Positions 29,091-36,682 of a stretch of 45,516 nucleotides of DNA are shown piece after piece. A program made the position numbers and the translations under genes. Every line of letters begins with the position of its first letter. Position 1 is the stretch's first letter. The DNA lies in the IMG/VR virus record IMGVR_UViG_3300020202_000108, positions 1 through 45,516 of that record. One strand, written 5' to 3'. The notes below the pieces were generated by a model, which was not told where the DNA came from, ran no database searches, and was given only the letters and a program-made list of their open reading frames with translations. Source of the DNA: a virus.

Positions 29091-30484
29091 CAGCGCGGGC
29101 TCTCGTTGATCCGGGCCTTGCGGACGGTGAACCGGCTTGGCGGCTGGGTCCGGAAGTTGAACACTGCGCCCGGCCTGCGGATCAGCCCCCCGGTGATCGC
29201 CGAGCCCATCCAGGCGACCGTCTTTCCATAGACGCCCTGCCTTCCGAGATAGGTCGTACGCCAGGTCTGCCAGGTCTTGCCTCGGTCGTTGGACCTCTGC
29301 ATCTGGATCGTCGGATTGTCGGTCGGATAGGTGGGCGTCCCGAGGCCGGTCGAGCAATCCAGCACCAGGCTATCGCAGCGCAGGGGCGCGCCATAAACCT
29401 CGATCAGCGCGGGGAACACGCAGATGAACCCCTCGTCGCCGTCGTAGGTGGAGGACGGGTCAAGGGTCCATATCTTGCCGGTCTGCAGGTCGCCGACGAT
29501 GGCCTTCCCGTTCGTCAGCCGGGCCGACGACCACACGGGAAACCAGTCCTCCCCGAAGCCCCTGAACTCGCTCCACTTGCCGCCGGAGAAGGCGAAGGTG
29601 CAGACCGTCCCGACGTTCAGCACCCAAGTGAGGTGGCCCTCGACGGTGTAGCCCCAGGCGGTAAGATCGGCCGTCGGGTTCTCGGCAAGCCTCTGCTCGA
29701 TGGTCTCCGTGCTGATCCGCACCGGAACCGAGGCGTTGTGATAGACGATACGGTCCTGGCCGACCCAGGCGAACCCGTCGTCCAGCTTTCCGACCGCGTC
29801 CCTTGAGGCAAGCCCCATCTGGAACATGCGCCCGTTGACCCGGATGAACGGCGCGTCCGCATCCCCCGAGGGGACATAGACCTCGACGCTGGACTGCCCG
29901 AGGCCCCACAGCTCGTCCCCGTCGACCGCGATGTTGAGCGTGTAGTCCGGCTGCGTCTCGAAGGAGAAGTAGTCGAGGGCGTCGAAGGTGATGCCCCCAA
30001 CCGCCGAGAAGTACACCCTCTGGCTGTCGCCTCTGAGGGCCAGGAAGTAGTTGTTCAGGACCGCGACCGACATGACGGCGGCCGAGTCCGGAAAGCTCAC
30101 CGAAGAGACCGTGCTTCCGTCCGTCGAATAGAAATTGGTCGTTCCCGTGGCGATCAGGATATTCGAGCCGTTGCCGGCCATCACCACGCGATCAGATCCA
30201 GCTATGGTCCCGACTTCCGTGACCGTGATGCCGTCCTGTGTCGCCTTGTAGAGCTTGGTTCCGGTGACGAAGAAGATCAGGCCGCCGAGAACCCCATCCT
30301 GCCTCAGCACGCCTCGGATCGGGCTGGAGCCCTGGCTTATGAGTTGGTCCAGCCCCGGCCGCGAGAACAGGCTGACCATGTCCGCCGTGTTGGTGGGATC
30401 GGCCTCGAAAAGCATGTTGACGAGTTCCAGCCGGACGTTGTCCAGCCGGTCGTAGACGCCCTGGCCGATCGGTAGGGCGCTCAC
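29090..30484 (-). CDS. Packaged-DNA stabilisation protein, P22 gp10-like
   Basis: A 464-aa beta-propeller-type protein. SRPGLDQLISQGSSPIRGVL, FFVTGTKLYK, then DELWGLGQSSVEVYVPSGDA and GRMFQMGLASRDAV match the stabiliser family that forms part of the podoviral tail machine. It closes the head after packaging together with the gp4-like adaptor and needle. It follows the lectin-like and 98-aa genes and precedes the needle candidate. Confidence 0.8.
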   Translation of the reverse strand: MSALPIGQGVYDRLDNVRLELVNMLFEADPTNTADMVSLFSRPGLDQLISQGSSPIRGVLRQDGVLGGLIFFVTGTKLYKATQDGITVTEVGTIAGSDRVVMAGNGSNILIATGTTNFYSTDGSTVSSVSFPDSAAVMSVAVLNNYFLALRGDSQRVYFSAVGGITFDALDYFSFETQPDYTLNIAVDGDELWGLGQSSVEVYVPSGDADAPFIRVNGRMFQMGLASRDAVGKLDDGFAWVGQDRIVYHNASVPVRISTETIEQRLAENPTADLTAWGYTVEGHLTWVLNVGTVCTFAFSGGKWSEFRGFGEDWFPVWSSARLTNGKAIVGDLQTGKIWTLDPSSTYDGDEGFICVFPALIEVYGAPLRCDSLVLDCSTGLGTPTYPTDNPTIQMQRSNDRGKTWQTWRTTYLGRQGVYGKTVAWMGSAITGGLIRRPGAVFNFRTQPPSRFTVRKARINESPR

Positions 30485-30487
30485 CGA

Positions 30488-30784
30488 CTACTCCGGCCAA
30501 TCCGGCGTATCGACGATCTCCAGGGCGACCGACCGCAGCGCCTCAAGAGCCGGCGTCTCCACCAGCGGATTGCCGGCGTAGGCCGCCGGGGCTCCGAAAT
30601 AGGGCACCACCCAATTGTCGTTCCGGTCCTGGGGCAGGAAGGTGACGGGCAGCCCTTCGGTGTTCAGGCCCCAATACTGCGGCCCGTCGTTGACGATGGC
30701 TTCGAACTCCACAGAGCAGGCAGCGGCGTAGGCATAGGCCGCGGTTTCATCCGAGGGATCGAACAACACGAACTTGGTGATCAT
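30488..30784 (-). CDS. Hypothetical protein, 98 aa
   Basis: MITKFVLFDPSDETAAYAYA and CSVEFEAIVNDGPQYWGLNT suggest a small alpha/beta domain. It starts at ATG 30784, two bases after the lectin-like gene stop, and lies between two virion genes, so a minor structural or assembly role is plausible. Not recognised. Confidence 0.65.
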   Translation of the reverse strand: MITKFVLFDPSDETAAYAYAAACSVEFEAIVNDGPQYWGLNTEGLPVTFLPQDRNDNWVVPYFGAPAAYAGNPLVETPALEALRSVALEIVDTPDWPE

Positions 30785-30786
30785 GG

Positions 30787-31575
30787 TCAGGGCCTCCGGT
30801 AGCGATAGGGATTGTCCGCGGGCAGTAGCGCCTGCTTTCCGCAGAGCCAGAGCGCCCAAGCCTCTAGGCGTTGGACGTCGGTTGGGGAGAGGACGCCTGT
30901 ACCGACCATCCCGTGGCCGATAACGCCCTGCCAGAATGCGCCGGCCGTCGTGTTGGGAGCGGCGCCGATGCGAAGGCGGGTCGTCGCCGTCGCTGGAATG
31001 ACCGCAGCCCCAGGGCCGAACGCCACGCCATCGATGCGACCGCCGATCTGCGCCGCCTCGAATTGGCCGAACAGGGTTCCGACCCCGTTGAAAGCTATCG
31101 TGGTGTCGAACCGCTGCGCTACCGCTGCGCCCGTCCCCGCCCGCACAGCCGCGCGGTTGGTTCCGGAGTCGTCGATCTTGGAGACCATGCGGCCGGCGTT
31201 GGTGGCGCCGTAGCCGATGATATCCCGGGAGTTGGCGTCAGGAGCGGCGGCTTGCTGATCGGCGAGCCCGAATATCCAGCCCGCCTCAGCGCCGTCTGGA
31301 AAGATCGCCGGAACACCGACCATGGCCAGCAAGTCGTCGGAGCCGTCAAAGGTGAGGCCGGGCGTGCCGTTCAGGCTGGTCGCAGACCACGCGGGCTTGG
31401 CCGTGCCCGTCGCCTGCGCGGCCGTGTAGCCGCCGATCCGGTCGGCCCATGCGGAGACCAGCCCACCGCTTTCGGCAACCCCGTAAGACGCATCCCACCA
31501 GCCGACGAGCTGCGTCCCCAGCTGATAGGGAGTCCAGCCGCCGGATAGCAGGACTGTGCGCAGGGCTGGGGTCAC
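30787..31575 (-). CDS. Lectin-like (concanavalin-type) virion protein, 262 aa
   Basis: LVGWWDASYGVAESGGLVSA followed by WADRIGGYTAAQATG and GTPGLTFDGSDDLLAM is the pattern of LamG/concanavalin A-like domains in phage surface proteins; the C-terminus reads LSPTDVQRLEAWALWLCGKQ, a motif common at the end of such domains. GTG 31575 overlaps the previous stop (GTGA). It may decorate the head or tail and bind cell-surface sugar. Confidence 0.7.
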   Translation of the reverse strand: MTPALRTVLLSGGWTPYQLGTQLVGWWDASYGVAESGGLVSAWADRIGGYTAAQATGTAKPAWSATSLNGTPGLTFDGSDDLLAMVGVPAIFPDGAEAGWIFGLADQQAAAPDANSRDIIGYGATNAGRMVSKIDDSGTNRAAVRAGTGAAVAQRFDTTIAFNGVGTLFGQFEAAQIGGRIDGVAFGPGAAVIPATATTRLRIGAAPNTTAGAFWQGVIGHGMVGTGVLSPTDVQRLEAWALWLCGKQALLPADNPYRYRRP

Positions 31576-32240
31576 AGCGCCGCCGTCAGCAGGGTGATCT
31601 TGTAGACCGCCTGGGCCGTGGCGGTGTAGCTGCCGTTGGTCACGAGGTAGCCGAACAGGTTGGCCGAAGAGAGCGCGATCTGCTTGTTGATGCTGTTCTG
31701 CTCGACATAGAGGGTGGAGCCGAGGTCCACCGGGGAGCCGAGTTGCACCAGCCCAAGGAAGCTCGCCCGGTCGCCCGAAGGCAGGTCCCATGTCGCCGCG
31801 TCCGCCAGGGCGCTGGGGGGCGTGACGTTGTAGAGCGCCAGGAAGAAGCTCGTCATGCCCGATGGCACGGCGTTGATGTCGATCTCCAGGCTGGCGCTGA
31901 TGATGACCACCTTGCCGCCCGAAGGCCCGGCGCCCGTGAACGTCAGGGCCGCCGCCGCAGCGCCCACAACGTCGTTGACCCCATAGGTCGGGGTGTCGTT
32001 CGGCCGCGTGAAAGTGGCTGAGGTGGCGTAGCCCGAGCCTTGGACGACGAAAGTGGAGCCCGTCCCCGGAGTCATGGGGACCGGGTTCGCGGCTCCGGCC
32101 AGCGTCAGCCCGTCGGCCCCCAGCAATCCGACAAGCGCGGCATAGCCGTCCGTGCCGGTGTTGTTGACGTTGGACTTGGCGGCGGTCGTGACCTTGACCC
32201 CCGCCGTCTGGAAATTGCCGTAGATGCGGTCAACAGCCAT
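31572..32240 (-). CDS. Virion protein of unknown role, 222 aa
   Basis: Ser/Thr/Gly/Ala-rich beta protein (SGYATSATFTRPNDTPTYGV, then SLEIDINAVPSGMTSFFLAL) characteristic of phage structural proteins, such as minor head or head-fibre proteins. It lies between the gp4-like adaptor and the lectin-like gene. Not further assigned. ATG 32240 has AGGAGC upstream. Confidence 0.7.
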   Translation of the reverse strand: MAVDRIYGNFQTAGVKVTTAAKSNVNNTGTDGYAALVGLLGADGLTLAGAANPVPMTPGTGSTFVVQGSGYATSATFTRPNDTPTYGVNDVVGAAAAALTFTGAGPSGGKVVIISASLEIDINAVPSGMTSFFLALYNVTPPSALADAATWDLPSGDRASFLGLVQLGSPVDLGSTLYVEQNSINKQIALSSANLFGYLVTNGSYTATAQAVYKITLLTAAL

Positions 32241-32249
32241 TGCGGGCTC

Positions 32250-32945
32250 CTAGGTATAGTAGTTCGGAAGCGCCCAAGGCTTCATGAAGCTAGAAGCCGG
32301 GCGGTCGAAGTCGAGCATTTGTGAATAGAGCGCCTGCGCCCGTGCGGTTACTCTCTGAGCAACGGCCGGGGCGAGGCTATCGATGTTATAGATGGGGATG
32401 ATGCGCTCGGCGAGGCAGGTGAATACCGCCTCGATCCACTCCTGCGGCGCATCAACCTCGTCATCGAGGTCGTTCACGTCGTCGATCACCCTGGCGCCCG
32501 AGAACAGGATTTCCTGCTCTTCTGTGTTCACCGGCCAGAAGGTCATGTAGATGGCGGTGCGCTGCTTGTTCAGCGTGAAACAGGTGGGGGTTCCGGCCGA
32601 TAGCTTGTTGGGCAGCGCCCGGTAGTCGCCCCACTCCCACCTGGCCAAGGTCCGCTGATAGGTGACGCCGCCGACGTAGCGGGCTTCCATCACGTCCAGC
32701 ACGCGGGGATCGAGTTCGACCGTAGGAGTATCGGCCGGGACGGTCAGGCTTTCGTCGGACAGCCGCCACAGGTTGCAGCCTTGGGACTGCCAGGTCTTCA
32801 TCATGTAGTTGAGCTGCGTCATGCAGATCAGGCCGTCTTCGGCCGTCGGCTCGCCGTTCTCCAGTGGGCCGCCGATCAGGATCAACGCCTGGCGCACGAT
32901 GTCCCGCGCCGTCATCGTCCCGGAGATGTCGCCGGAGGTCGCCAT
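32250..32945 (-). CDS. P22 gp4-like tail accessory / head-completion protein
   Basis: A 231-aa protein with MTARDIVRQALILIGGPLEN, then LNYMMKTWQSQGCNLWRLSD and a C-terminal helical domain with APQEWIEAVFTCLAERIIPI. This matches the head-tail adaptor family that binds under the portal ring. It starts with the last base of the preceding stop region (ATG 32945) and is followed by virion proteins. Confidence 0.82.
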   Translation of the reverse strand: MATSGDISGTMTARDIVRQALILIGGPLENGEPTAEDGLICMTQLNYMMKTWQSQGCNLWRLSDESLTVPADTPTVELDPRVLDVMEARYVGGVTYQRTLARWEWGDYRALPNKLSAGTPTCFTLNKQRTAIYMTFWPVNTEEQEILFSGARVIDDVNDLDDEVDAPQEWIEAVFTCLAERIIPIYNIDSLAPAVAQRVTARAQALYSQMLDFDRPASSFMKPWALPNYYT

Positions 32946-33235
32946 CAGTCGCTATAGGGGGCTGGAACTTCCACGAAGGTGTCGGGGGGTTCGGGAAGCG
33001 GGTTGGGAACGGGCAGGCCCTCTGGCCAGACTTGCGGTGGCGTCATGTCCGGCGGCCTGGGGTCCCAGCAGGTCGCCTTGCAGACGATGAGGCCGGTCCA
33101 TTCGCGCTGCATGGCCGACTTGCGGCGCTTCTGCTCGCAACGCTGGCACACCGCCCACCAGTCGCCGGGCCGGTAGTTCGGAGCCCCGGCGGTATCCGGG
33201 CCGTAGACGCCGAGCGGGGTGTTCGTCAGGGGCAT
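32945..33235 (-). CDS. Conserved small phage protein with Cys motif, 96 aa
   Basis: YRPGDWWAVCQRCEQKRRKS, then REWTGLIVCKATCWDPRPPD gives two Cys pairs (CQRC and CKATC) on a zinc-ribbon-like scaffold, with a Pro-rich tail. Proteins of this pattern often lie just after the coat gene in phages. No enzymatic role is suggested. ATG 33235 follows the coat-gene hairpin. Confidence 0.7.
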   Translation of the reverse strand: MPLTNTPLGVYGPDTAGAPNYRPGDWWAVCQRCEQKRRKSAMQREWTGLIVCKATCWDPRPPDMTPPQVWPEGLPVPNPLPEPPDTFVEVPAPYSD

Positions 33236-33252
33236 GGGACACCGGAAAGGAT

Positions 33253-33278
33253 GGGGGCCGAGCGTGAGCCCAGCCCCC
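33253..33278 (-). terminator. Hairpin after the major coat gene (partial terminator)
   Basis: On the - strand GGGGGCTGGGC (33278-33268) pairs with GCTCGGCCCCC (33263-33253) with G-T pairs and a small loop, followed by ATCCTTTCC. The weak T-tract suggests partial termination or 3' protection, which would raise coat over downstream mRNA. Confidence 0.5.
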
Positions 33279-33292
33279 TAGGCGTGGAGGAC

Positions 33293-34216
33293 CTAGCCGG
33301 CGCCCGCCGATCCGTAGACCCCGCGGAAGTCGCCCCACCCAGCAATGAACCGGACGGTGGACTTGGCCTTGGCGTTCTCGGTGTCGAACTCGTTGTCCTT
33401 CTCCAGCGTGCCGGGACGGCGCCGCCAGAGGGAAACGAGGCCGTCCGGGACGTTGGTCTTCAGGAACCAGGCGTCGAGATCGGTCAGATAGGGGCTCATC
33501 ACCACCCCGCCCGGCAGCATGCCCATCGCCCGCGTGGCGTTGATGTCGTTGTTCGCGGTCGAGGTGCGGAGCTGCGACTCCAGAACCCGCGTGGCGTTGA
33601 AGATGTCGCTCGTCGAGACGATCAGCTTCTCAGCCGTGGGGTTGATGTTCAGCCCCCGCGCGTTCTTGGCCTGGAAGATCTGCTTCAGGCCGTCTTCCAG
33701 GGCGGTTTCGGAGAAGTCGGCCGCCGTGAGCAGGTTCGACTGCGAGCCCGAAGCCGTCGGGTGCGAGGCGGAGAACAGCGGGACGCCGTCGCCGCCGAGA
33801 TAGGGCGCCGAGGCGGTGAAGCCGAAGTTCAGGACGTTCGCATGGACCTGCTCGATGGTGGTCTTGATCGAGAAGGACAGCGACTTGCCGCGGGTCTTGG
33901 AGACCTCGGCGTAGAGGTCGTCCTCGATCTCCTCGCGGCTCACGATGTAGCCCAGCGCCCACACGACGTGGGTCAGGATGTTCACCGTGCCTTCGAAGTC
34001 GGAGTCGTACTGGATCGACTGGCCTTCGGGCTTCTGTTGAGCGAGGCCGAAGCCAGTCGCTTCAATCAGCTTCTCGTAAGCCTTGTCGGAGTCCATATCC
34101 GAGAAGATTTGCGACCAGATCGGAGACCAGGTCTTGTATTCCTTCCCGAACCACGCCTTGACCCCAGGCCAAAGTGCGTCGGGATGGTTTGAACGGGTGA
34201 TAACGCCGCCGGGCAT
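33293..34216 (-). CDS. Major capsid (coat) protein, Mu gpT-like fold
   Basis: A 307-aa protein. ALWPGVKAWFGKEYKTWSPI, then DFEGTVNILTHVVWALGYIV and SKTRGKSLSFSIKTTIEQVH match the major head subunit group that includes Mu gpT-like proteins; PLFSASHPTASG and RTSTANNDINATRAMGM are typical surface loops. It follows scaffold and decoration genes, as expected for the shell protein, and is followed by a hairpin. Confidence 0.85.
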   Translation of the reverse strand: MPGGVITRSNHPDALWPGVKAWFGKEYKTWSPIWSQIFSDMDSDKAYEKLIEATGFGLAQQKPEGQSIQYDSDFEGTVNILTHVVWALGYIVSREEIEDDLYAEVSKTRGKSLSFSIKTTIEQVHANVLNFGFTASAPYLGGDGVPLFSASHPTASGSQSNLLTAADFSETALEDGLKQIFQAKNARGLNINPTAEKLIVSTSDIFNATRVLESQLRTSTANNDINATRAMGMLPGGVVMSPYLTDLDAWFLKTNVPDGLVSLWRRRPGTLEKDNEFDTENAKAKSTVRFIAGWGDFRGVYGSAGAG

Positions 34217-34234
34217 GGTTTAACCTCCCCAGGC

Positions 34235-34816
34235 TCAGACGCCGACGCCGCTGGCGATGCCAGCTTCGGTCGGGAGGTTGTTCCGAACGAGAATCTTGCA
34301 GTACTGCCCCGGCGCATTGTCCGGAGACTGCACGACGCCCACGATGCGGACCTGATAGGTCGCGCTGGTGCCCTTGGTGCCGGTATCCACATACCAGCCG
34401 GAGCCGGTGATGCGGGAGCCGGTGCCCGAGGCGAGGATGGAGTTGGCCTCCAAGTCCGCGGCGGCAACGGTGCTGGCCTGCACCGCGAAGATGACGTTGG
34501 GATCGTCCTCGACGATCACATAACCGGCCGTGGAAGCGGGCAGGTACGGGCCGCCGTTGATGGTCGGGACCGTCTGGCCCTGCACCTGGAAGCCGACGAT
34601 GGCGCCGGTCCAGCGATTGGTGGCCCCAGCCGTGGCGATGTCCACCGCCGGGATGCCGGCAGCGTCGGCCTCGCCCGTGATGATGACCGGGTCGCCGACA
34701 TAGAGGGCCGTGGCGTGGGCCGCGTCGACGTAGTAGGTGTTGCCGCCGCCGGTCCAGGGACGGTTTGAACCATCCCGAACGGGTCGCAGCCCGAAAGGTG
34801 CATTGGCGTTAGCCAT
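34235..34816 (-). CDS. Capsid decoration protein candidate, 193 aa
   Basis: MANANAPFGLRPVRDGSNRP and ALYVGDPVIITGEADAAGIP, followed by TGAIVGFQVQGQTVPTINGG, form the beta-rich pattern of head decoration or stabilisation proteins encoded next to coat genes. ATG 34816 is preceded by the CCTAGGGACCTTTC junction also used by the 42607-43011 gene. Confidence 0.72.
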   Translation of the reverse strand: MANANAPFGLRPVRDGSNRPWTGGGNTYYVDAAHATALYVGDPVIITGEADAAGIPAVDIATAGATNRWTGAIVGFQVQGQTVPTINGGPYLPASTAGYVIVEDDPNVIFAVQASTVAAADLEANSILASGTGSRITGSGWYVDTGTKGTSATYQVRIVGVVQSPDNAPGQYCKILVRNNLPTEAGIASGVGV

Positions 34817-34818
34817 GG

Positions 34819-34832
34819 TGAAAGGTCCCTAG
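34819..34832 (-). repeat. CCTAGGGACCTTTC junction repeat, copy 1
   Basis: Same 14 nt as before the gene at 43011, here between the stop of the 152-aa gene and ATG 34816 of the decoration candidate. It contains the only purine-rich sequence available as ribosome binding site. Confidence 0.6.
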
Positions 34833-35287
34833 GGGGCGTAGGCCCCGCGACGGATGGAGGAGCCGCCAGGGACGTACATCGTCTGAGCGGCCTGCGGATT
34901 GTCGGTGGGGGGGCTCTTCAGGAGCGCCTGCTCTGCCTTCGAAAGGCGTTCAGCCTTGGCTCGCTTGTCCGCGTCGTACCAGTCCTTGGGCTTGCGCACG
35001 AGGTAGGCGTAGACGGGATGGCCGTTCTTGGTGGTGTCCACCTGACGACGGTACTTGTTGTCGTCGGTAGCCTCCGGATCGCTCCGGGTGCAGAGGTCCC
35101 AATCGTCTTCCTGGGTCAGGGAATAGACCCGATCGTTCACGTCGTTGATCCAGCGGTACTCGTAATCCTTGTCGTCCCTGAACTCCGCCGGGATGGCGAG
35201 CTTCAGGTCATGGACGCGGTCGAGCGTGTCCGGTCGGCGGCGCCGACGTTCTTGCTGGATGGCTTCAGCGCGCGGTTGACGCGGCAT
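34829..35287 (-). CDS. Conserved phage protein, 152 aa, between scaffold and decoration genes
   Basis: A charged protein with LKLAIPAEFRDDKDYEYRWI, then NDVNDRVYSLTQEDDWDLCT and KPKDWYDADKRAKAERLSK. It ends SSIRRGAYAP. Such proteins are found next to phage scaffold and coat genes; the role in the capsid is unknown. ATG 35287 overlaps the scaffold stop (TGATG). Confidence 0.65.
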   Translation of the reverse strand: MPRQPRAEAIQQERRRRRPDTLDRVHDLKLAIPAEFRDDKDYEYRWINDVNDRVYSLTQEDDWDLCTRSDPEATDDNKYRRQVDTTKNGHPVYAYLVRKPKDWYDADKRAKAERLSKAEQALLKSPPTDNPQAAQTMYVPGGSSIRRGAYAP

Positions 35288-36057
35288 CAGGCGTTCTCCG
35301 ACCAGTAGGTTTCGGCGTAGTCCTGCTCGGTCAGCAGACCCTTGCGGATGAACGCGCGCGTGGCGGCGTCTCGTGCGGCTTGGGGAATGTCTGACCAGCC
35401 CCGCTTTCGGGGCGCTGAGGAGGCGGTTCTCTGACCGCCCTGGACCGCGGGGGGCTGCCTGCCCTGTCCGTTGGTCCGCTCGCTCGGCGCATCTTCGCCG
35501 AAGTGTTCGGGAAATCTCTTCCGGACTTCCGCCTCAGCAGCCGCCAATTGCTCAGCGGTGCTGCCACCATTCTCAAACACTTCCTGCGCAGCTTCAAGAG
35601 CTACCTGACGAGCTTTTCTGTCGGTCGTCATCCAGGCGTGCTTGCGGCCGAACTCTTCGACGAGCGGGTCGGGCGCCCTGGAGGCTTCCCGAAGGTCCTG
35701 AGCAGCCCGAGCGGCCGCTTCCTCGTCGCCGGACTTGGCTGCCGCGGCGATCCTGGCCTCGGCGTCGGCGATAGCCTCGCGCCGGTTCTTCTCGATGAGC
35801 TGGGCCGCGGCGCGGTTGTTGCGCTCCATGGCCTCGCGCTGGCTTTTCAGCACGGCGGGCGTGGCCTTCAGGAAAGCGCGGGCGTCGCGCCACTTGTCAG
35901 GGTCGCCCTTCCACTTGTCCTTGGGCGTCCAGCCCATTTCCCCGGCGACTTCCTCCAGCATCACATGCGGGTCGGACGCCTCCGCTTCTGGCGTGACGAC
36001 AGGATCGCCGACGTGAAGGGCCACATCCTCGCTGACAGGAACGTCGATATCTGTCAT
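35287..36057 (-). CDS. Scaffolding protein candidate, 256 aa
   Basis: An acidic N-terminus (VPVSEDVALHVGDPVVTPEA), a long Ala/Glu/Arg helical middle (EKNRREAIADAEARIAAAAK, VEEFGRKHAWM) and a short C-terminal helix-turn typical of coat-binding tails (TRAFIRKGLLTEQDYAETYW). Located between the co-chaperonin and coat-side genes, it fits an internal scaffold. No protease motif. ATG 36057 overlaps the previous stop. Confidence 0.7.
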   Translation of the reverse strand: MTDIDVPVSEDVALHVGDPVVTPEAEASDPHVMLEEVAGEMGWTPKDKWKGDPDKWRDARAFLKATPAVLKSQREAMERNNRAAAQLIEKNRREAIADAEARIAAAAKSGDEEAAARAAQDLREASRAPDPLVEEFGRKHAWMTTDRKARQVALEAAQEVFENGGSTAEQLAAAEAEVRKRFPEHFGEDAPSERTNGQGRQPPAVQGGQRTASSAPRKRGWSDIPQAARDAATRAFIRKGLLTEQDYAETYWSENA

Positions 36058-36410
36058 TGCTCGGCTCCCTCGAAGATCGCCATGATGTCGCGGTCCTTGA
36101 TCACCCTGTACTGGCGGCCGTCGGGGCTGGCCTCTTGGGGCACGACCCCCGCGTACTTGGCGAAAAGGACGTGATCGCCCGGCTGCGGCTTGCGCGCGCC
36201 CTCGGGCCACTGGGCATAGTCGAAGGCCAGAGGCGACACGGCCACGAGGAGACCGCGCATCTGCGCCATGGCCTCCTTTTCGCCGACGTTTTCAGGGATG
36301 ATGAGTAGTCCGGAAGGCGACGTGAGCGCCTTCTCCGCGGTCGTGATCACCACGTTGTATTCGGTGGGGCGGAAGCCCGGCTTGCATTCTTCAAGGCTCG
36401 GCAGATTCAT
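36054..36410 (-). CDS. Phage co-chaperonin, GroES-like (Cpn10)
   Basis: A 118-aa protein with Cpn10 organisation: FRPTEYNVVITTAEKALTSP, a mobile-loop-like stretch SPSGLLIIPENVGEKEA, GLLVAVSPLAFDY and QPGDHVLFAKYAG, ending KDRDIMAIFEG. It would cap host GroEL, presumably to fold the coat protein, as T4 gp31 does. It sits between portal and scaffold genes. No matching GroEL is encoded, so it must use the host ring. Confidence 0.8.
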   Translation of the reverse strand: MNLPSLEECKPGFRPTEYNVVITTAEKALTSPSGLLIIPENVGEKEAMAQMRGLLVAVSPLAFDYAQWPEGARKPQPGDHVLFAKYAGVVPQEASPDGRQYRVIKDRDIMAIFEGAEQ

Positions 36411-36682
36411 TGCTCTTCACCCGCTTCCGGGTCCTGTTCATTAAGGGCGCAGAACGCCTCGTAGTTGGTCTCTTCGGCGGCGCGGTAGGCGTCAGCCCGC
36501 GAGCGGAGCTCCACCAGCAGGAGGGGGTTGGCCTCCCCCTGGTCCCAACTGGCCGCCGTCCATCCCTGGCGCTGGACCTCCGCCACCGCTTGAAGGGCCC
36601 GAAACACCCATTGGCTGACCGGGTTCTCCCGCCAAGCTAGGAACTCCTCCCTCGACGGCTGTCCCAAGGGCGAACGCGGCAT
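36407..36682 (-). CDS. Conserved small protein overlapping the portal C-terminus, 91 aa
   Basis: Residues include SREEFLAWRENPVSQWVFRA, then WDQGEANPLLLVELRSRADA and NYEAFCALNEQDPE; it reads as a folded helical protein. It begins inside the portal gene and shares 191 bp with it in another frame. The stop overlaps the co-chaperonin ATG (ATGA). It may be an assembly factor of the head; not recognised. Confidence 0.7.
   Translation of the reverse strand: MPRSPLGQPSREEFLAWRENPVSQWVFRALQAVAEVQRQGWTAASWDQGEANPLLLVELRSRADAYRAAEETNYEAFCALNEQDPEAGEEQ

Noticed and set aside
21781-33235. Tail tube, sheath, baseplate or tape-measure genes
   Set aside because: None recognised; gene order portal, scaffold, coat, gp4, gp10, needle, ejection proteins indicates a short tail.
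32864-34192. 442-codon open frame on the + strand
   Set aside because: Lies opposite the coat and adaptor genes; Arg/Gly/Val-rich shadow composition.
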